Source: Catenulispora yoronensis
GTDB taxonomy: Bacteria; Actinomycetota; Actinomycetes; Streptomycetales; Catenulisporaceae
Direction: 5' to 3'
NCBI RefSeq assembly: GCF_039531695.1
Contig: NZ_BAAAQN010000002.1
Span: 248,001-312,000, forward strand
Length of the DNA: 64,000 nucleotides
The translations under genes were made by a program, and so were the position numbers. The notes beneath the pieces are model-generated. The model was given only the letters and a program-made list of their open reading frames with translations, did not search any database and was not told where the DNA came from. Shown piece by piece: positions 35,402-46,218 of the stretch; position 1 is the stretch's first letter, and every line of letters begins with the position of its first letter.

Positions 35402-36049
35402 TTATGCGACGTCGGGCGCCTGCAAGGCGCTCAGGGTCTGCCCGACCGTGGTCAGGGCCTCCAGCGCGGCGCCGATCCGCCACGCCTCCCGGTCCCGCGG
35501 GCCCACCGTGTTGGAGATCGCCCGGATCTCCACGAACGGCAGCTCCGCCATCGTCGCCGCGCTGGCCACGCCGAAGCCCTCCATCGCCTCGGCCACCGCG
35601 TCCGGGTGGCGCCGCGCCAGCTCCTCGGTCCGGGCCGCGGTGCCGGTGGCCGTGGACACCGTCAGCACCGTGCCGGTCACCACGTTCAGCCCGGCCTCGC
35701 TCAGCGCGGTCGCGATCCGCTTGCTCCAGCGCTCGTCGGGCTGCTCCACCCGCGGGGCGAAGCCCAGCTCCTCGACCGGCAGGAAGCCGTCCGGGGAGTC
35801 GGCGCCGAGGTCGGCGGCCACCACCCGGGTGGACACCGCCACCGAGCCGATCGGCGCGCGCGGGGCGAAACCGCCCCCGATCCCGACCGATAGCGCCAGT
35901 TCGTAGGGTTCGGTGGCCAGGACCCAGGCCGCGCCGGTGGCCGCGGCGGCGGGTCCGGCGCCGGTGACGATCACCGTGAGGCCGTGGGCGCGCTGTTGCA
36001 GCGCTTCCCGTTCGGCCTCCACGGCGGCCGCCAGCAAGAACTCGTACAT
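35402..36049 (-). CDS. mqnB: futalosine hydrolase MqnB
   Basis: 215 residues. A nucleosidase of the MTA/SAH phosphorylase fold: GAGPAAAATGAAWVL, ALSVGIGGGFAP, DLGADSPDGFLP, and MEGFGVASAATMAELPFVEIRAISNTVG, the family active-site segment. It removes hypoxanthine from futalosine to yield dehypoxanthinylfutalosine, the substrate of MqnC. It is translated just upstream of mqnD. The deaminase that makes futalosine from aminodeoxyfutalosine is not in the window. Confidence 0.95.
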   Translation of the reverse strand: MYEFLLAAAVEAEREALQQRAHGLTVIVTGAGPAAAATGAAWVLATEPYELALSVGIGGGFAPRAPIGSVAVSTRVVAADLGADSPDGFLPVEELGFAPRVEQPDERWSKRIATALSEAGLNVVTGTVLTVSTATGTAARTEELARRHPDAVAEAMEGFGVASAATMAELPFVEIRAISNTVGPRDREAWRIGAALEALTTVGQTLSALQAPDVA

Positions 36050-36149
36050 TCGTCACTCCCCGTTGTTCTGTGGGTGGTTTGCGTGGTCGAGTGTCCGCAC
36101 GGCGGACAAACGGTCCGCGCGCGGACCGTGTTCCCGTAGGTGCCGTCCG

Positions 36150-37964
36150 TCAGACCCCGAAGCTCTGCGCGGGGTTGGGCGCGACGAACCGCAAGTCCGC
36201 CAGCGCCTTCAGTGTCACCAGGCACACGGCCAGCAGCGCGACGGCCGCGACGATGAACGCCAGGGTGCCGTTGCCGTTGCCGGGGAAGGACATCGCGATG
36301 CCCAGGCCGCCGCCGATCACCCAGGACAGCTGGAGGATCGTCTCGGAGCGCGCGAACGCCGAGGTGCGGACCCGCTCCAGGGTGTCACGCTGCAGCAGGG
36401 CGTCCAGCGACAGCTTGGCCAGCGAGGCGCTCATCGCCGACACCGCGGCCACGGTGAGCACCGTGATCAGGTTGTAGTAGAACGCGCAGGCCAGCACCGC
36501 GCCGGTGGTCAGCGCCAGCATCGCCGAGATCACGCCCTCCGGGGCCCGGGCCTTGAGCATCGAGCCCATCGAGGTGCCCAGCGCGTTGCCGACGGCCGCG
36601 GCGGTGGCGATCATGCCGATCGCGACCAGGTCCTTGTAGCCGGCCAGCGGGTGGTAGCGGACCAGGAAGGCCATGAAGATGGTCAGGAACCCGGAGAAGC
36701 ACTTGAAGGCCGCGTTGGCGCGCAGCGCCAGCACCACCGCCGGGCCCACCGAGCGCAGCCGCAGGTTCGGCATGGTCTCGGACAGCCGCGGGTCCAGGTC
36801 CCGGTCCTTCTTCTTCAGCTGCGCCTTCTGCTCGCCCTCGGCGGAGTCCACGTGCGCCGGCAGCCGGATCGACAGATAGGAGCCCAGGGCGAACACCAGC
36901 GCCGCGCCTACCAGGCAGTAGGCCGCGCCGAAGTGCACCAGCAGGCCGCCGATCGGGGCGAAGACGAAGGTGGCCACGATGCCGGCCATCGAGGTCCGGG
37001 AGTTGGCCTTCACCAGGGTGGTGCCCGGCGGCAGCAGGCGCGGGATGACCGCGGAGCGGGTGACGCCGTACGCCTTGGAGGCGGCCAGGCAGCCGAACGC
37101 CGCCGGGTACAGTGCCAGGTTGGCCGAGCCGTTGACGGTGCGCGCCATGATCAGCGCCAGGATCAGCCGGGTGGCCATGGTCAGCGCCATCGCGATCCGG
37201 CGGCCGTGGCCGAACCGGTCCAGCAGCGGGCCGATCACCGGCGCCAGCAGCACGAACGGCACCATCGTGATCACCAAGTAGAGCGCGACCTTGCCGCGGG
37301 CCTGGCCGGGCTGCACCCCGAAGAACACCGACTGCGCCAGCGCCAGCGTGATCAGCAGGTCGCCGGCCGAGTTCACCGCGTGCAGCTCGATCAGCTGCGA
37401 CAGGCCGGACTCCCGGGCCCCGCCGGCCCCGGTGACCTTGCGGATCCGCCGGCCGACGACGCCGCCGACCCGGCCGACCGCGCGGCCGGTGGCCTCGGTG
37501 CCCTCGCCGAACCGGCGCAGCAGGCGCGCGGCGTCGGACTCCGGCCGGACCGGCTCGCGCGGGGTGAGCAGCTCTATGTCGGCCGGGGACAGGTCCTGGG
37601 CCACCTCGGCCAGTTCCGGCACGGTGGTGGCCAGGTGCAGGGTGGCCCCGGTGAGGGCCTCCAGGTCCTGGGTGGCCATGGTGCGGGTGGGCACCGGATC
37701 GGATCCGGCGGCCGCCGAGGGTGCTGAGGTTGATGAGGTTGCCGGGGCGGCCGGGGCGGCCGGGGCCGAGACCGGCGTGGAGACCGGCGTGGAGACCGGG
37801 GCCGGGACCGGGTCCGAGGGCCGGTCGGCGGACCGGGCGGGCGTCCGGGAGCGCTTCGGCGGCAACGGCGGGGGCTGCGGGATCAACGACTGCGTCGACT
37901 CCGGGGCGTCGAACACCCGCGTCCGTTCCTCGCCGTCCCGATTCGGCGTCTGATCCTTGGCCAC
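36150..37964 (-). CDS. MFS-like transporter with long disordered N-terminus
   Basis: 604 residues from GTG (VAKDQTPNRDGEE). The first about 175 residues are Pro/Ala/Ser/Thr-rich, with VSTPVSTPVSAPAAPAAPA-type repeats, and are likely disordered in the cytosol. About 12 membrane segments follow (QLIELHAVNSAGDLLITLALAQSVFFG, LAPVIGPLLDRFGHGRRIA, TNRVG-free motif A). It belongs to the MFS_3/ENTS-like class of actinomycete exporters. The long N-tail exceeds the family norm. A substrate cannot be given. Confidence 0.75.
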   Translation of the reverse strand: MAKDQTPNRDGEERTRVFDAPESTQSLIPQPPPLPPKRSRTPARSADRPSDPVPAPVSTPVSTPVSAPAAPAAPATSSTSAPSAAAGSDPVPTRTMATQDLEALTGATLHLATTVPELAEVAQDLSPADIELLTPREPVRPESDAARLLRRFGEGTEATGRAVGRVGGVVGRRIRKVTGAGGARESGLSQLIELHAVNSAGDLLITLALAQSVFFGVQPGQARGKVALYLVITMVPFVLLAPVIGPLLDRFGHGRRIAMALTMATRLILALIMARTVNGSANLALYPAAFGCLAASKAYGVTRSAVIPRLLPPGTTLVKANSRTSMAGIVATFVFAPIGGLLVHFGAAYCLVGAALVFALGSYLSIRLPAHVDSAEGEQKAQLKKKDRDLDPRLSETMPNLRLRSVGPAVVLALRANAAFKCFSGFLTIFMAFLVRYHPLAGYKDLVAIGMIATAAAVGNALGTSMGSMLKARAPEGVISAMLALTTGAVLACAFYYNLITVLTVAAVSAMSASLAKLSLDALLQRDTLERVRTSAFARSETILQLSWVIGGGLGIAMSFPGNGNGTLAFIVAAVALLAVCLVTLKALADLRFVAPNPAQSFGV

Positions 37965-38112
37965 GCCCCTATCCTGCCCGGAAAACGCGTACGTGGGGAG
38001 CCGGTGATTCAAACGGCGGCCGACAGCCCGCCGCGGCGCGGATTTCCCCGCGGTTTCCCCGGTGGCCGAACCTCTGTCACACGGACCCCCCGGGATGGGG
38101 GAGAATCGAGGC

Positions 38113-39450
38113 GTGAACGCCGCGACCGCCATCCCAGCCCGCTCAGCAGACAGCCGGCCGCGCACCCGCCAGCCGGTCCTGGACCCGGTGTGCGCCGAGG
38201 CGGTGGAACTGGCCTTGGCGGCGGCCGAGGACGTGGCCGGCATCGGCGAGGTCGGACGGCACGTCGGCGTGGTCGCCGAGGGGGACCGGGTGGTCACCCA
38301 CCTGTTCGAGTGCAAGGAGCGCGGCTACCGCGGCTGGAACTGGGCCGTGACGCTGACCCGCGCGCCGCGCACCAAGTTCGTGACCCTGGACGAGACCGTG
38401 CTGGTGGCCGGCTCCGAATCGGTGCTGGCCCCGGACTGGGTGCCGTGGAGCGAGCGGCTGCGCCCGGGCGACCTGGGCCCCGGCGACCTGCTCCCGATCG
38501 CCGAGGACGACACCCGGCTGGTGCCCGCCTACACCGGCGAGGACGAGAAGCAGCCCGACCCGTACCGCGAGGTGCGCCGCGACAGCCTGCCGCTGGTCGC
38601 CTTCCAGCTCGGCCTCGGCCGGCCGCGGGTGCTCTCCCGCGAGGGCCGCGAGGACGCCGCCGAGCGCTGGCACGAGGGCGAGTTCGGCCCGCACACCCCG
38701 ATGGCCCAGGCCGCGCCGGCCCGCTGCTCCGGCTGCGGCTTCCTGGCCCCCCTGGCCGGCATGCTGGGCCAGGCCTTCGGCGTGTGCACCAACGAGATCG
38801 CGCCGAGCGACGGCCGCGTGGTGTCGCTGGACTACGGCTGCGGCGCGCACTCCGAGGCCGCCGTGGTTCCGGCCGCGCACCCGACGTCCGAGCCGGTGGT
38901 GGACGAGTACGTCTACGACACCGTGACCTTCGGGGAGCGGGTCGTGACGCCGGAGGCGGAGATCGCCGAGGTTAGGCCGGACAGCGTCGCGGTCGCCGAG
39001 GCCGGAGCTGCTGCCGCCGGACCGGACAGTGCCGTGGTCGCCGACATCGCCGTCGTCGCCGACGTCGCCGAGGTGGCCGGAATGCTGGCCGAGGAGGTCG
39101 CCGCCGAGCCTGCTGGATCGGTCGGGACCGCGGCCGTGCGGGGTGCCGCCGGAACTGGTGCCGCCGATGCCGGCGCCCCCGCGCTCGACGGCGGCTCCGC
39201 CGAGGTGGCCGGGATGCTGGCCGAAGCGGTCGCCGCCGAGGCCACCGGGCTCGCGGCCGGGAATGCGGAGGCCGAGTCCGCCGCTGAATCCGCTGAATCC
39301 GCTGAATCCGCAGATTCCCCCGGAGCCTCCGAGCCGTCGGAGCGGTCCGAAGCGGTCGCCGTCGCCGGTGTCGAAGCCGTCGAGGTGAGCGCCGACGCCG
39401 TCACCGTGGCCCGGGCTGTGCTTGAGGAAGTGCCCGCCGATGAAAGCTGA
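38113..39450 (+). CDS. DUF3027 protein with Ala/Glu-rich repeat tail
   Basis: 445 residues from GTG (VNAATAIPARS). Residues about 20-260 are the actinobacterial DUF3027 domain: THLFECKERGYRGWNWAVTL, WSERLRPGDLGPGDLLP, APARCSGCGFLAPLAG, and VVSLDYGCGAHSEA. Cysteines in CSGCGF, GVCTNEI and YGCGAH could bind metal. The rest is a low-complexity tail with two copies of AEVAGMLAE-xVAAE and an (AES) run. The function is unknown. It is usually found beside a hemL/MFS region in related genomes. Confidence 0.85.
   Translation: MNAATAIPARSADSRPRTRQPVLDPVCAEAVELALAAAEDVAGIGEVGRHVGVVAEGDRVVTHLFECKERGYRGWNWAVTLTRAPRTKFVTLDETVLVAGSESVLAPDWVPWSERLRPGDLGPGDLLPIAEDDTRLVPAYTGEDEKQPDPYREVRRDSLPLVAFQLGLGRPRVLSREGREDAAERWHEGEFGPHTPMAQAAPARCSGCGFLAPLAGMLGQAFGVCTNEIAPSDGRVVSLDYGCGAHSEAAVVPAAHPTSEPVVDEYVYDTVTFGERVVTPEAEIAEVRPDSVAVAEAGAAAAGPDSAVVADIAVVADVAEVAGMLAEEVAAEPAGSVGTAAVRGAAGTGAADAGAPALDGGSAEVAGMLAEAVAAEATGLAAGNAEAESAAESAESAESADSPGASEPSERSEAVAVAGVEAVEVSADAVTVARAVLEEVPADES
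39060..39330 (+). repeat. internal protein-level repeats in DUF3027 tail
   Basis: The tail encodes AEVAGMLAEEVAAE and AEVAGMLAEAVAAE about 48 residues apart, then AESAAESAESAESADSP. It is degenerate at DNA level but clear in translation. Confidence 0.6.
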
Positions 39451-39467
39451 CCTGCGATGCGTGAGAT

Positions 39468-40823
39468 GTGAGCACCACCTTTCCTGAGTCCACCCGGCGG
39501 GTCCGGCGCGACAGCTGGACCCGCTTGCTGTACCTCCAGCTCGGCGCCTTCGCCTTCTTCCTCTACGCCTTCAGCCCCTCGATCAACCTGCTCAAGGACG
39601 ATCTGCACATATCGGCGGGCGTCGCGGGCCTGCACTCGACCGGGTACGCCGTCGGCGTCACCATCGGCGGCCTGACGGCGCCCTGGTACATCCGCCGGGC
39701 CGGCGGGTCCCGGCCCGCGCTGTGGTGGGGGCTGGTCGGGCTGTCGCTGGCGGTCGGTTTGTTCTGTGCCGTACCGGTTCTGACGGTAACGATTCCGGCT
39801 GCCGCCATCTGCGGTGTCTTCGGGTCCTGGCTCTGCATAGCCGTGCCCGCCGCCCTGGCCCGGGCCCACGGTCCCGAGACCGGTCCGGCCGCCATCACCG
39901 AGGCCAACGCCGTGGCCGCCTTCGTGGGCGTCGCGGCCCCGCTCGCGGTCGGCGGCGCGGCGGCGATCGGCATCGGCTGGCGGGTGGCGCTGCTGCTGGT
40001 GGCCCCGCTCAGCGGGGTGCTGTACCTGCTCCTGGGCCGGATCCGGGAGCCGGACTGGCTGCTGCCGGACGTCGAGCAGGTCGTCTTCGAGGCCGATCTC
40101 GACGACGTCCCGCTCGCCGGGGTCGGCGGCGCGACGGCGGTGGAGCTGAAGACCCAGACGGGCACTCAGAAGGACACCCAGGTGACGGTGCCCGCGCCGC
40201 GCGTGGAGAGCCCGCTCGGCGCCGTCCCGGCCAACCTGCCCATGACCACGAACTCCCTGCGCGACCTGCCTCGCCGCTTCTGGCTCAACCAGGTCGCCGG
40301 GGTCTGCGCCGGCGCCATCGAGTTCTGCCTGACCCTCTGGTGCGCCACCCTGCTCCAGGACCGCGCGGGCCTGTCCGCCGGGGCCGCCGCGACCGGCGTC
40401 ACCGCGGTCGTCGCCGGCATGGCGATCGGCCGGACCGTCGGCGGGCGGCTGGCGCTGCGGATCTCGATCGACCGGCTGATCTACGGCTCGTTCGGCACCA
40501 ACCTGCTTGGCTTCGCCATCTTCTGGCTGGGCTCCGACGCGGTGTCGATGTTCCTCGGCCTGGCGGTGGCCGGCCTCGGCGTGGCGCTCCAGTTCCCGCT
40601 GATCTCCTCGCGCGGCATCGAGCTGTCCGGCGGCCAGGCCGAACTGGCCGGCGCGGTGAACATGTTCGGCGCCGGGATCGCGGTCGGCACCGCTCCGTTC
40701 GCCCTGGGCTTCCTGTCCGACCGGGTCGGCATCCACGGCGCCTACCTGCTGCTCCCGCTGTTCATCGTCGTCGCGGTGGCGGCGATCGCGGCGTCGGCCG
40801 CCCGGACCCCGGCCCCGGCGTGA
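39468..40823 (+). CDS. MFS transporter
   Basis: 451 residues from GTG, 17 bp after DUF3027. Twelve membrane segments are visible: LYLQLGAFAFFLYAFSPSINLL, STGYAVGVTIGGLTAPWYIRR, LSLAVGLFCAVPVLT and later GVTAVVAGMAIGRTVGGRLALRIS. The central loop (about residues 195-255) is hydrophilic, joining the two six-helix halves. It probably exports or imports a small molecule. Being just before hemL suggests cotranscription but not a defined role. Confidence 0.85.
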   Translation: MSTTFPESTRRVRRDSWTRLLYLQLGAFAFFLYAFSPSINLLKDDLHISAGVAGLHSTGYAVGVTIGGLTAPWYIRRAGGSRPALWWGLVGLSLAVGLFCAVPVLTVTIPAAAICGVFGSWLCIAVPAALARAHGPETGPAAITEANAVAAFVGVAAPLAVGGAAAIGIGWRVALLLVAPLSGVLYLLLGRIREPDWLLPDVEQVVFEADLDDVPLAGVGGATAVELKTQTGTQKDTQVTVPAPRVESPLGAVPANLPMTTNSLRDLPRRFWLNQVAGVCAGAIEFCLTLWCATLLQDRAGLSAGAAATGVTAVVAGMAIGRTVGGRLALRISIDRLIYGSFGTNLLGFAIFWLGSDAVSMFLGLAVAGLGVALQFPLISSRGIELSGGQAELAGAVNMFGAGIAVGTAPFALGFLSDRVGIHGAYLLLPLFIVVAVAAIAASAARTPAPA

Positions 40824-40901
40824 GCCGGGCCCGCGGTGCGGCCCGGCGGCCGTCCCCCGGGGGTGCCTGGCCACCCCTCGCCGTCTGAGACGATGGGCGG
40901 C

Positions 40902-42221
40902 ATGAACGCGCATCCCTACGAGGCCCCCGAGACCCAGTCCCAGCACCTGTTCGAGCGGGCGCGGGCGGTCACGCCCGGCGGCGTGAACTCCCCGGTGCGG
41001 GCATTCGGAGCGGTCGGCGGGACGCCGCGGTTCATGGCCTCCGGACAGGGCGCGTACCTGACCGACGTCGACGGCAACCGGTACGTCGACCTGGTCTGCT
41101 CCTGGGGGCCGCTGATCCTGGGCCACAACCACCCGGCCGTGGTCGAGGCCGCGACCAAGGCCTTGCGGAACGGCACCAGCTACGGCGCGCCGTCGGCCGG
41201 GGAGGTCGAGCTCGCCGAGGAGATCGTCGCCCGGATCGCCCCGGTCCAGCAGGTGCGGCTGGTGTCCTCCGGGACCGAGGCGACGATGAGCGCGATCCGG
41301 CTGGCCCGCGGCTTCACCGGGCGCGGCAAGGTCGTGAAGTTCGCCGGGTGCTACCACGGCCACGTCGACGCGCTGCTGGCCGCGGCCGGCTCCGGGCTGG
41401 CGACCTTCGCCCTGCCGGACACCCCCGGCGTGACCGGCGCGCAGGCCGGCGACACCATCGTGCTGCCGTACAACGACCCCGAGGCGGTCAAGGCCGCCTT
41501 CGAGGCGCACGGCTCCGAGATCGCCTGCCTGATCACCGAGGCCGCGCCCGGCAACATGGGCATCGTCCCGCCGGAGCCCGGCTTCAATCGGTTCCTGGCC
41601 GCGATCTGCCAGGCCAACGGCGCGCTGTACATCTCCGACGAGGTGATGACCGGGTTCCGGGCCTCCCGCGAGGGCATGTACGGCATCGACGGCGTGGTGC
41701 CGGACCTGATGACCTTCGGCAAGGTGATGGGCGGCGGGTTCCCGGCCGCGGCGTTCGGCGGGCGCGCCGACGTCATGGCGCACCTGGCCCCGGCCGGGCC
41801 GGTCTACCAGGCCGGGACGCTGTCCGGGAACCCGGTGGCCACCGCGGCCGGCCTGGCCACGCTGCGGAACTGCACCCCCGACGTCTACAGCCACCTGGAC
41901 GCCACCGCGCACCGGATCGCGGACCTGGCCTCGGAGGCGCTGGCCAAGGAGGGCGTCCCGCACACCGTGCAGTTCGCCGGGACCATGTTCTCCGTCTTCT
42001 TCACCGACCGGCCGGTGCGCGACTACGCCGACGCCAAGACCCAGGACTCCAAGGCCTACGCCGAGTTCTTCCACGCCATGCTGAACCGCGGCGTGTACCT
42101 GCCGCCGAGCGCGTACGAGGCCTGGTTCGTCTCGGCCGCGCACGACGAGGCGGCGGTCGAGACCATCGCCGAGGCGCTGCCCCACGCGGCCCGCGCGGCG
42201 GCCGCGGCGGAACGTCCCTGA
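40902..42221 (+). CDS. hemL: glutamate-1-semialdehyde 2,1-aminomutase
   Basis: 439 residues from the second of two near ATGs (MNAHPYEAP). Makes 5-aminolevulinate from glutamate semialdehyde in haem synthesis. The PLP lysine is in MTFGKVMGGGFPAAAFGG; TPGGVNSPVRAFGAVGGTP, ILGHNHPAVVEA, VSSGTEATMSAIRLARG, and GCYHGHVDALL are family signatures. It is followed by a phosphatase, a thioredoxin lipoprotein and the cytochrome c maturation genes, linking haem supply with cytochrome c. Confidence 0.97.
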   Translation: MNAHPYEAPETQSQHLFERARAVTPGGVNSPVRAFGAVGGTPRFMASGQGAYLTDVDGNRYVDLVCSWGPLILGHNHPAVVEAATKALRNGTSYGAPSAGEVELAEEIVARIAPVQQVRLVSSGTEATMSAIRLARGFTGRGKVVKFAGCYHGHVDALLAAAGSGLATFALPDTPGVTGAQAGDTIVLPYNDPEAVKAAFEAHGSEIACLITEAAPGNMGIVPPEPGFNRFLAAICQANGALYISDEVMTGFRASREGMYGIDGVVPDLMTFGKVMGGGFPAAAFGGRADVMAHLAPAGPVYQAGTLSGNPVATAAGLATLRNCTPDVYSHLDATAHRIADLASEALAKEGVPHTVQFAGTMFSVFFTDRPVRDYADAKTQDSKAYAEFFHAMLNRGVYLPPSAYEAWFVSAAHDEAAVETIAEALPHAARAAAAAERP

Positions 42222-42272
42222 CCCCGCCCGACCCGAGCACCGTCCCACCTCCGAGAGGAAACCTCACAAGCC

Positions 42273-42926
42273 ATGCCCGAGACCAAGACCGTCGTCCACC
42301 TGATGCGCCACGGCGAGGTCTACAACCCCGACGGCGTGCTGTACGGCCGCCTGCCCGGCTTCCGCCTGTCCGACCTCGGGCAGAAGATGGCCGAACGGGT
42401 CGCCGACCACCTCGCCGACCACGACGTGCGGGCGGTCGTGGCCTCCCCGCTCCAGCGCGCCCAGGAGACCGCGGCGCCCATCGCGGCCCGCCACGACCTG
42501 GAGGTCGGCGTCGACGAGCGGCTGATCGAGGCCGGGAACTTCTTCGAGGGCAAGAAGTTCTCGGTCGGCGACGGCGTGCTGAAGCGGCCGTCGGTGTGGT
42601 TCAAGCTGTGGAACCCGTTCAAGCCGTCCTGGGGCGAGCCGTACAAGGAGCAGGTGAAGCGGATGCACGCGGCCCTGGCCGACGCCGCGAAGCTGGCCCC
42701 CGGCCACGAGGTGGTGCTGGTCAGCCACCAGCTGCCGATCTGGATCAGCCGGCTGGCCGCCGAGCACCGCTCGTTCCTGCACGACCCGCGCAAGCGCGAG
42801 TGCACGCTGGCGTCGCTGACCTCCTTCGAGTTCACCGACGGCCGGATCACCGCGGTGCGCTACAGCGAGCCGGCCAAGGACCTGCTGCCGGTCAAGAACG
42901 GCAAGAAGTTCGTCGCCGGCGCGTAG
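42273..42926 (+). CDS. histidine phosphatase (phosphoglycerate mutase-like)
   Basis: 217 residues. The active-site motif LMRHGEVYNPDG opens the protein, the second histidine is in LVSHQLPIW, and ASPLQRAQETAAP carries the arginine. Family: histidine phosphatase, 2H branch-1. It lies 51 bp after hemL in the same direction and may be cotranscribed. In actinomycetes this gene is regularly between hemL and the TlpA-like gene. Its substrate is not known. Confidence 0.92.
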   Translation: MPETKTVVHLMRHGEVYNPDGVLYGRLPGFRLSDLGQKMAERVADHLADHDVRAVVASPLQRAQETAAPIAARHDLEVGVDERLIEAGNFFEGKKFSVGDGVLKRPSVWFKLWNPFKPSWGEPYKEQVKRMHAALADAAKLAPGHEVVLVSHQLPIWISRLAAEHRSFLHDPRKRECTLASLTSFEFTDGRITAVRYSEPAKDLLPVKNGKKFVAGA

Positions 42927-42980
42927 TACGGCCGACAGCCCGGCCGACGGTCCGGCCGGGCCGTGAGCCCTGAGCAACCC

Positions 42981-43022
42981 CGGCGGGCGGCGGTACGGAG
43001 TTGTCCGTACCGCCGCCCGCCG
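42981..43022. terminator. perfect 19-bp hairpin after the hemL-phosphatase unit
   Basis: Positions 42981-42999 and 43004-43022 are perfectly complementary with a 4-base loop (gttg), giving a very strong GC-rich stem without a U-tract. It separates hemL-phosphatase from the cytochrome c maturation operon. Confidence 0.85.
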
Positions 43023-43120
43023 TCGCGCTGGGTTCGCCCATCATGGGCGCAGTGCGACTGTTCGTCCGTTGCGGCGGACCCTGTGGCCGACCGCCGCGGG
43101 CCGCATGCGAAACTTTTCAC

Positions 43121-43696
43121 ATGCTGCGCAGGACGGAACGAACACGCAGGTCGCTCGCCGTGGCGGCGGCCGCCGCCCTGGCCTTCGGGCCGGCCGCCTG
43201 CGGCGGGAGCGGGCCGAAGAACAAGGACGGCGACGGCACCGCCGTGGCCTTCTCGGTCGGCCAGCGCAAAGCGTTCCCGATGCTGTCCGGCAAGACGCTG
43301 GACGGCCCCCAGCTGGACATGAACACCTTCAAGGGCAAGGTGATCGTGGTCAACATCTGGGGTGCCTGGTGCCCGCCCTGCCAGCGCGAGGCGCCGTACC
43401 TGGAACACGTCTACGAGGCCTACAAGGACAAGGGTGTGCAGGTGGTCGGGATCGACACCCGCGACAACGTCCCGCAGGCCCGGGCGTTCGCCGCGGACAA
43501 GCAGCTCAGCTACCCGAACCTGGTCGACGGCGACGACGGCGCGCTGCTGTCCCAGCTGGTCGGGATCACCTCGCTGCAGAACGTGCCCTCGACGATCGTC
43601 ATCGACCGGCAGGGCAAGATCGCCTGGCGCGCGCTGCGCGAGATCACCTACACCGAGGTGGCCGCCGAGCTCGACGCCCTCGCCGCCGAGAAGTAG
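43121..43696 (+). CDS. TlpA/ResA-like thioredoxin lipoprotein
   Basis: 191 residues from ATG (MLRRTERTRRSLAV). A twin-arginine-free signal ends in ALAFGPAACGG, with Cys as the likely lipid-anchored residue. The AhpC/TlpA fold has the redox pair in NIWGAWCPPCQREAPYLEHV and the cis-Pro segment NVPSTIVIDRQG. It reduces apocytochrome c thiols outside the membrane, getting electrons from CcdA encoded 9 bp later. The motif WCPPC rather than CEPC points to the ResA-like subgroup. Confidence 0.93.
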   Translation: MLRRTERTRRSLAVAAAAALAFGPAACGGSGPKNKDGDGTAVAFSVGQRKAFPMLSGKTLDGPQLDMNTFKGKVIVVNIWGAWCPPCQREAPYLEHVYEAYKDKGVQVVGIDTRDNVPQARAFAADKQLSYPNLVDGDDGALLSQLVGITSLQNVPSTIVIDRQGKIAWRALREITYTEVAAELDALAAEK

Positions 43697-43705
43697 CCGA
43701 CGGCC

Positions 43706-44530
43706 GTGAGTACCTCCGCCGCCGTCGTGGCGCACCTGGCTTCCGGATACACCGACACGCAGATGCGGGTGGAGTACGGCAGCTTCCTGGTGGCCCTGCC
43801 GATAGCGCTCGCCGCCGGCCTGATCTCGTTCCTGTCGCCGTGCGTGCTGCCGCTGGTCCCGGGCTATCTGTCCTACGTCACCGGGCTCACCGGCGTGGAC
43901 CTCGGCGACCAGACCCTGGACGAGGCGGCCCGGGCCAAGCGCGGCCGGATGATCCTGGGCGCGCTGCTGTTCGTGCTCGGCTTCAGCATCGTGTTCGTGC
44001 TGCTCCAGGTCTTCGCCGGCTGGAGCGGCCACTTCCTGGTCAGCGAGCGGCGCACCATCCAGATCGTGCTGGGCTCGATCACGATCCTGATGGGCCTGTC
44101 CTTCGCCGGGGTGCTGCCGGGCGTGCTGAGCCGGGTGTTCAACCGCGAGGCCCGGTTCCACCGCGACCCGCGGGTCGGCCTGGCCGGCGCGCCGCTGCTC
44201 GGGATCCTGTTCGGCCTGGGCTGGACACCGTGCATGGGCCCGACGCTGTCGGCGGTGGCCTCGCTGTCCATCGACTCCGGCAACGCCGGGCGCTCGGTCC
44301 TCATCGGCGTGGCGTACTGTCTGGGTCTGGGTCTGCCGTTCGTGCTCACCGCCGTGGCCTTCCGCAAGGCGATGGGGGCGTTCGGGTACGTGAAGCGCCA
44401 CTACCAGGCCGTGATGCGGATCGGCGGCGGCATGCTCGTCGTCATCGGCGTCCTGCTGGTCACCGGCCAGTGGAACCACCTGGTGGCCTGGCTCCAGGGC
44501 CAGGCCCCCGGGTTCGTGTCCCCGATCTAG
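43706..44530 (+). CDS. ccdA: CcdA cytochrome c biogenesis thiol-disulfide transporter
   Basis: 274 residues with about six membrane segments. The two redox cysteines are in SFLSPCVLPLVPGYLSYVTG and GLGWTPCMGPTLSAVA. The protein carries reducing equivalents from cytosolic thioredoxin to the extracytoplasmic TlpA-like lipoprotein. GTG start (MSTSAAVVAHL) 9 bp after its partner gene; the downstream resB starts 14 bp after its stop. All four genes form one operon. Confidence 0.95.
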   Translation: MSTSAAVVAHLASGYTDTQMRVEYGSFLVALPIALAAGLISFLSPCVLPLVPGYLSYVTGLTGVDLGDQTLDEAARAKRGRMILGALLFVLGFSIVFVLLQVFAGWSGHFLVSERRTIQIVLGSITILMGLSFAGVLPGVLSRVFNREARFHRDPRVGLAGAPLLGILFGLGWTPCMGPTLSAVASLSIDSGNAGRSVLIGVAYCLGLGLPFVLTAVAFRKAMGAFGYVKRHYQAVMRIGGGMLVVIGVLLVTGQWNHLVAWLQGQAPGFVSPI

Positions 44531-44544
44531 AACCGAGACTGACT

Positions 44545-46214
<1,670 letters not shown>

Positions 46215-46218
<4 letters not shown>

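Noticed and set aside
38913..42248. A 1111-codon minus-strand frame across the MFS and hemL genes
   Set aside because: It is antisense to three clear genes and has Gly/Arg/His-rich composition without domains. Long frames are expected on the other strand of high-GC genes.
42981..43022. The perfect 19-bp stem considered as a riboswitch or attenuator for the maturation operon
   Set aside because: A simple perfect hairpin right after a gene pair, with about 100 bp to the next start, fits a terminator; no aptamer-like structure is visible.
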